From Methanosarcinales archaeon (GTDB taxonomy: Archaea; Halobacteriota; Methanosarcinia; Methanosarcinales; Methanocomedenaceae): 7,906 nucleotides of DNA. Position 1 is the first letter of the stretch, and the number at the start of each line of letters is the position of its first letter. The DNA lies in assembly GCA_030638625.1 (NCBI GenBank), contig DAOWEE010000145.1, positions 1 to 7,906 on the forward strand, read 5' to 3'. A program made the translations under genes and the position numbers. Shown in pieces: positions 5,139-7,906 of the stretch. The notes under the pieces are model-generated. The model saw only the letters and a list, made by a program, of their open reading frames with translations. It had not been told where the DNA came from and ran no database searches.

Positions 5139-6311
5139 ATGCGAGATGTAGCAATTATTGGAATTGGCTGTACTAAGTTCGGAGAACTGTGGAACCATTC
5201 TTTCAGGGACCTGTTCGTAGAGGCAGGCGTGTCTGCCATCGAAGATGCAGGCATCCAGGGTGAAGAGATAGATAGCCTGTATGTAGGTAACATGAGCGGA
5301 GGCAGGTTTGTGGAACAGGAACACATAGGCAGCCTCATCGCTGATTATGCCGGGCTTGCCAGCACTTTGAATGTGCCTGCAACCAGGGTAGAGGCAGCAT
5401 GTGCTTCAGGTGGTCTTGCACTGCGCCAGGCCATACTTTCCGTAGCTTCCGGGCATGATAATGTTGTGGTGGCAGCAGGTGCCGAGAAGATGACGGATGT
5501 GGGCATGGATACGGCAACCGATGCACTGGCGGCAGCGGCTGACAGGGAATGGGAAGGCATAATGGGCGCCACATTTCCGGGATTGTATGCCATGATTGCC
5601 CGGCTTCATATGCATAAGTACGGCACTACGTCTGAGCAACTTGCAGCGGCCTCTGTAAAGAATCATCATAACGGCACTATGAACCCAATTGCCCAGTTCA
5701 GGAATGAGATAACAATTGATACGGTATTGAACTCAAATATGGTGGCTGACCCACTACACATGTTCGACTGCTCGCCTATATCGGACGGGTCGTCTGCTGT
5801 AGTAGTGGTTGCGGCCGATATCGCACATAAATATACTGATACACCGGTATATGTGAAGGCTGCAACACAGGCCAGCGGCACCATCTCCCTGCATGACAGG
5901 GCAGATATTACCACGCTGGACGCATCAGTGGTAGCAGGCCAGAGGGCTTACAAAATGGCAGGGATGACACCGGACGATATCGACATGGTAGAAGTGCATG
6001 ATTGCTTTACCATAGCTGAAATTTGTGCTATAGAAGACCTTGGTTTCTTCAAGAAGGGTGATGGCGGCAGGGCTACCGAAGCAGGGGAAACTGCCATAGG
6101 AGGCCGGATACCAGTGAATACATCAGGCGGCCTGAAAGCGTGCGGACATCCGGTCGGCGCCACAGGAATCAAGCAGGCTGTGGAAATTACCGAACAATTG
6201 CGTGGGACTGCAGGCAAGCGCCAGATTAACGGCGCCGAAGTTGGCATGACCCATAATGTGGGCGGTTCCGGCGGGACTGCTGTTGTACATATACTTTCGA
6301 GGAACAGGTGA
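5139..6311 (+). CDS. Acetyl-CoA C-acetyltransferase (acetoacetyl-CoA thiolase), archaeal type
   Basis: 390 residues from ATG 5139. It joins two acetyl-CoA into acetoacetyl-CoA, an unfavourable step drawn forward by the adjacent HMG-CoA synthase. Thiolase motifs: nucleophilic Cys88 in EAACASGG, His287 in VEVHDCFTIAE, and CGHPVGATG (335-343) with Cys335 and His337. The C-terminal Gly-rich HNVGGSGGTAVVH (372-384) closes the fold. The VHDCF form in place of the classical NEAF loop is typical of the SCP2-like archaeal thiolases, which work in a complex with HMG-CoA synthase and a DUF35 protein. An in-frame GTG at 5130 would add three residues and overlap the previous gene by four bases, but the conserved start MRDVAIIGIG and the ribosome binding site favour 5139. 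The gene is sandwiched between HMGS and DUF35 with gaps of 5 and 6 nt. Confidence 0.95.
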   Translation: MRDVAIIGIGCTKFGELWNHSFRDLFVEAGVSAIEDAGIQGEEIDSLYVGNMSGGRFVEQEHIGSLIADYAGLASTLNVPATRVEAACASGGLALRQAILSVASGHDNVVVAAGAEKMTDVGMDTATDALAAAADREWEGIMGATFPGLYAMIARLHMHKYGTTSEQLAAASVKNHHNGTMNPIAQFRNEITIDTVLNSNMVADPLHMFDCSPISDGSSAVVVVAADIAHKYTDTPVYVKAATQASGTISLHDRADITTLDASVVAGQRAYKMAGMTPDDIDMVEVHDCFTIAEICAIEDLGFFKKGDGGRATEAGETAIGGRIPVNTSGGLKACGHPVGATGIKQAVEITEQLRGTAGKRQINGAEVGMTHNVGGSGGTAVVHILSRNR

Positions 6312-6312
6312 T
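6306..6312 (+). promoter_or_regulatory. Ribosome binding site of the DUF35 gene, overlapping the thiolase stop codon
   Basis: AGGTGAT contains the TGA stop of the thiolase (6309-6311) and lies 5 nt before the ATG at 6318. It is a near-perfect archaeal Shine-Dalgarno. A ribosome terminating on the thiolase would sit on it, favouring re-initiation. Confidence 0.75.
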
Positions 6313-6317
6313 ATAAA

Positions 6318-6707
6318 ATGACAGTTGCGAGATTCTGGAGAAAGATACCAAACAGGTATAATCTGATAGGCACCCACTGCACCACCTGTGGAGAACATTA
6401 TTTCCCGCCAAGGCAGATGTGTCCTACTTGCCGCAGGGATGGGAAAATCGAGAATCATAAGTTTGAGGGTAAGGGTGAAGTGGTTACTTATACCGTTATC
6501 CACACCGCTGCCAAGGGCTATGAAATGCAGGCGCCCTATAACCTTGCGGTCATAAAACTGGATGAAGGTCCATCCCTGACCGGACAGGTTGTATGTGGGA
6601 AAGAGGAAATGGAGATTGGGATGAGGGTGCGCTCAGTGTTCAGGAAACTTGGCGAGGAAAGTGAAAAGGGCATGATCTATTACGGTACTAAATTCGTACC
6701 GGAATAG
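6318..6707 (+). CDS. DUF35 zinc-ribbon/OB-fold protein, scaffold of the thiolase-HMGS complex
   Basis: 129 residues, typical DUF35 size. An N-terminal helical stretch (MTVARFWRKIPNRYNLIG) precedes a rubredoxin-like zinc ribbon with Cys21, Cys24, Cys35 and Cys38 (CTTC and CPTC). An OB-fold follows from about residue 50, with GKGEVVTYTVIH, then NLAVIKLDEGPSLTGQVV and IGMRVRSVFRK. In the archaeal acetoacetyl-CoA thiolase/HMG-CoA synthase complex, the DUF35 protein holds the two enzymes together and contributes to the shared CoA site; it has no known activity of its own. Its place directly after the thiolase supports this specific role over other acyl-CoA-binding DUF35 proteins. Its stop lies 4 nt from the stop of the convergent KaiC-like gene. 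Confidence 0.93.
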   Translation: MTVARFWRKIPNRYNLIGTHCTTCGEHYFPPRQMCPTCRRDGKIENHKFEGKGEVVTYTVIHTAAKGYEMQAPYNLAVIKLDEGPSLTGQVVCGKEEMEIGMRVRSVFRKLGEESEKGMIYYGTKFVPE

Positions 6708-6711
6708 GTCT

Positions 6712-7906
6712 TTATTCTGCAGTGAATCTTTTCTGGACTATCTCGATTCCATTATCCCCGATTATATATTTCCGCATAGCCCGATCATGGTCGCTGCCCC
6801 TGAGTTTCAGGATGGACATGGCACGTTCATACCGGTTCTGATGGTCCAGGAAATGCAGCATGATGATGCCGTCTGCCAGGGATGATATGTTAAGTTCAGG
6901 CATCTTTTCAGGTGCGAACAGTTCCGGCACCTGGTTGGTCAGCATTGTAGTGACGCCCTGGCCCTTTAAAAAATCGATGAGCAGCTTGACATGGTTCCTG
7001 AATTCAACGGGATCTGGTATTACTGATTCCAGATTGTAGACACCATCAAAGAGCAGTCGTTTTGCATTAATTTCCTTGACACAGGATCTAATAATCAGGT
7101 TATGTTCGTCAGGGGAAATATTATGGGGACTAGAATAGATTATTCGCAATAGTCCCTGGTCAATGTAACTCTTAAGGTCCCGGCCAAGACTGGCAGCTTC
7201 GTTTATCAGTTCTCCCTCCCTCTCTTCGAATAACACGATTATGCCAGGTTCGCCGAGTTTCAAACCTGCAACAATATATTGTATCCCAAGCAACGTCTTG
7301 CCCACACCAGGCCCTCCTATCACCAGCATAGAGGAATACTCAGGTATTCCTCCGTGCATCATTCTGTCAAGACCGTCTATACTTGTGGAAAGTCTGTTTT
7401 CGCTTATCAGTACATTTCCTGTTTCTGAATCCAATTTTGGAAAAATCCGGATACCATCAGTTTCGATCTTAAATTCATAAGTTGTTGAAAAATTATTATG
7501 GATATTAGGCATCCCACGTAATTTCATTATCTCAAACCTTCGTATGACCTTATGTCCAACCATCTGGCGATCCAGGTAGATTACTCCATCCGCTATGTGT
7601 GAAAGAACTGAATTATGTATTTCATTCCTGGTCAGTTCGCCAGTAATCAATGTCATGGCTGACCAATCCTGCAGCATGGCATCAAAGGAGTAGTAAAAGC
7701 GACGCCTTTCGTGAGGAGGGAATCCGAATCCCAGGGGTGTAAGTGGATTTACCACCACTCGGTCTGGATTTGTGGAGGCAAGGATGTTGCCAATATCCAG
7801 CAGTGTGGTCAGTGGGTCTTTCTCAGCCGTGGAACGGTCAATGGGATGTCTGATGATGTTATCATTGAAAAAAGGGTAACAATTGAGATAATCAGTGAGC
7901 TTGCCA
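6712..7906 (-). CDS. Two-domain KaiC-like (RecA-superfamily) ATPase, N-terminus outside window
   Basis: The frame stays open past the GTG at 7758 to the right edge, giving 397 visible residues, so the gene starts outside. The part between the edge and about 7420 is the end of a first KaiC domain: STAEKDPLTTLLDIGNIL, then PDRVVVNPLTPLG, and later LITGELTR and the closing IKTETDG-like strand region. A second domain follows, starting RLSTSIDGLDRMMHGGIPE, with Walker A GGPGVGKT at 7294-7317, the Glu pair FEEREGEL, a Walker B-like KRLLFDGV, and MLTNQVPE. KaiC-like proteins in archaea are ATPases or autokinases linked to signalling and regulation (motility, transcription, stress), and not necessarily to clocks; the specific role here cannot be read from the sequence. 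In the visible part of domain 1, a Walker B-like strand (RVVVNPLTPL) has Asn where Asp is usual. No operon partner is visible. Confidence 0.88.
   Translation of the reverse strand, partial: GKLTDYLNCYPFFNDNIIRHPIDRSTAEKDPLTTLLDIGNILASTNPDRVVVNPLTPLGFGFPPHERRRFYYSFDAMLQDWSAMTLITGELTRNEIHNSVLSHIADGVIYLDRQMVGHKVIRRFEIMKLRGMPNIHNNFSTTYEFKIETDGIRIFPKLDSETGNVLISENRLSTSIDGLDRMMHGGIPEYSSMLVIGGPGVGKTLLGIQYIVAGLKLGEPGIIVLFEEREGELINEAASLGRDLKSYIDQGLLRIIYSSPHNISPDEHNLIIRSCVKEINAKRLLFDGVYNLESVIPDPVEFRNHVKLLIDFLKGQGVTTMLTNQVPELFAPEKMPELNISSLADGIIMLHFLDHQNRYERAMSILKLRGSDHDRAMRKYIIGDNGIEIVQKRFTAE
7331..7352. repeat. Perfect 9-bp inverted repeat inside the KaiC-like gene
   Basis: GAGGAATAC (7331-7339) and GTATTCCTC (7344-7352) are exact inverted copies separated by 4 nt. 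In the mRNA this could form a stable 9-bp stem with a tetraloop about 15 nt before the Walker A codons. It encodes part of GGIPEYSSML, so coding constraint may explain part of it. Confidence 0.6.

Noticed and set aside
6123..6503. Minus-strand frames across the thiolase/DUF35 junction
   Set aside because: They are antisense to two conserved genes and span their boundary, with no motif of their own.

Overview
The window looks like a chromosomal segment of a methanogen-like euryarchaeon, most likely in or near the Methanosarcinales or the ANME-2/Methanoperedens lineages. The evidence is an archaeal-type mevalonate cluster (HMG-CoA synthase, acetoacetyl-CoA thiolase, DUF35 protein), a KaiC/RecA-like ATPase, an archaeal XRE-type regulator, GGTG-type Shine-Dalgarno sites, and TATA/BRE-like promoters. 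A c-type cytochrome maturation gene pair suggests an organism that makes multihaem or other c-type cytochromes. The lineage is an inference from gene content only.

Left part (1-3082, all minus strand). Reading leftwards from 3082: a radical SAM enzyme, then a JAMM/MPN metalloprotease whose GTG start overlaps the radical SAM stop. A promoter gap follows, then two membrane proteins that look like the two halves of a split CcmF haem lyase; the second runs off the left edge. An 18-bp tandem repeat sits exactly at the radical SAM/JAMM junction.

Centre (3083-3280). This is a divergent control region of about 200 bp, with a TATA/BRE-like element for the leftward radical SAM gene, a TATA element for the rightward regulator, a small inverted repeat and two sets of short direct repeats.

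Right-centre (3281-6707, plus strand). An XRE-type regulator is followed by HMG-CoA synthase, acetoacetyl-CoA thiolase and a DUF35 zinc-ribbon/OB-fold protein. The last three correspond to the archaeal thiolase/HMGS/DUF35 complex that converts acetyl-CoA to HMG-CoA for isoprenoid lipid synthesis. Their junctions are 5-6 nt long, with ribosome binding sites touching or overlapping the preceding stop codon, so translation is probably coupled.

Right end (6712-7906, minus strand). A convergent gene encodes a two-domain KaiC-like ATPase, truncated at its N-terminus by the window edge. Its stop codon is only 4 nt from that of the DUF35 gene. I found no rRNA, tRNA, CRISPR array, insertion sequence or integration site. 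The least ordinary parts are the radical SAM/JAMM pair with its junction repeat, the split CcmF, and the control region in front of the regulator.
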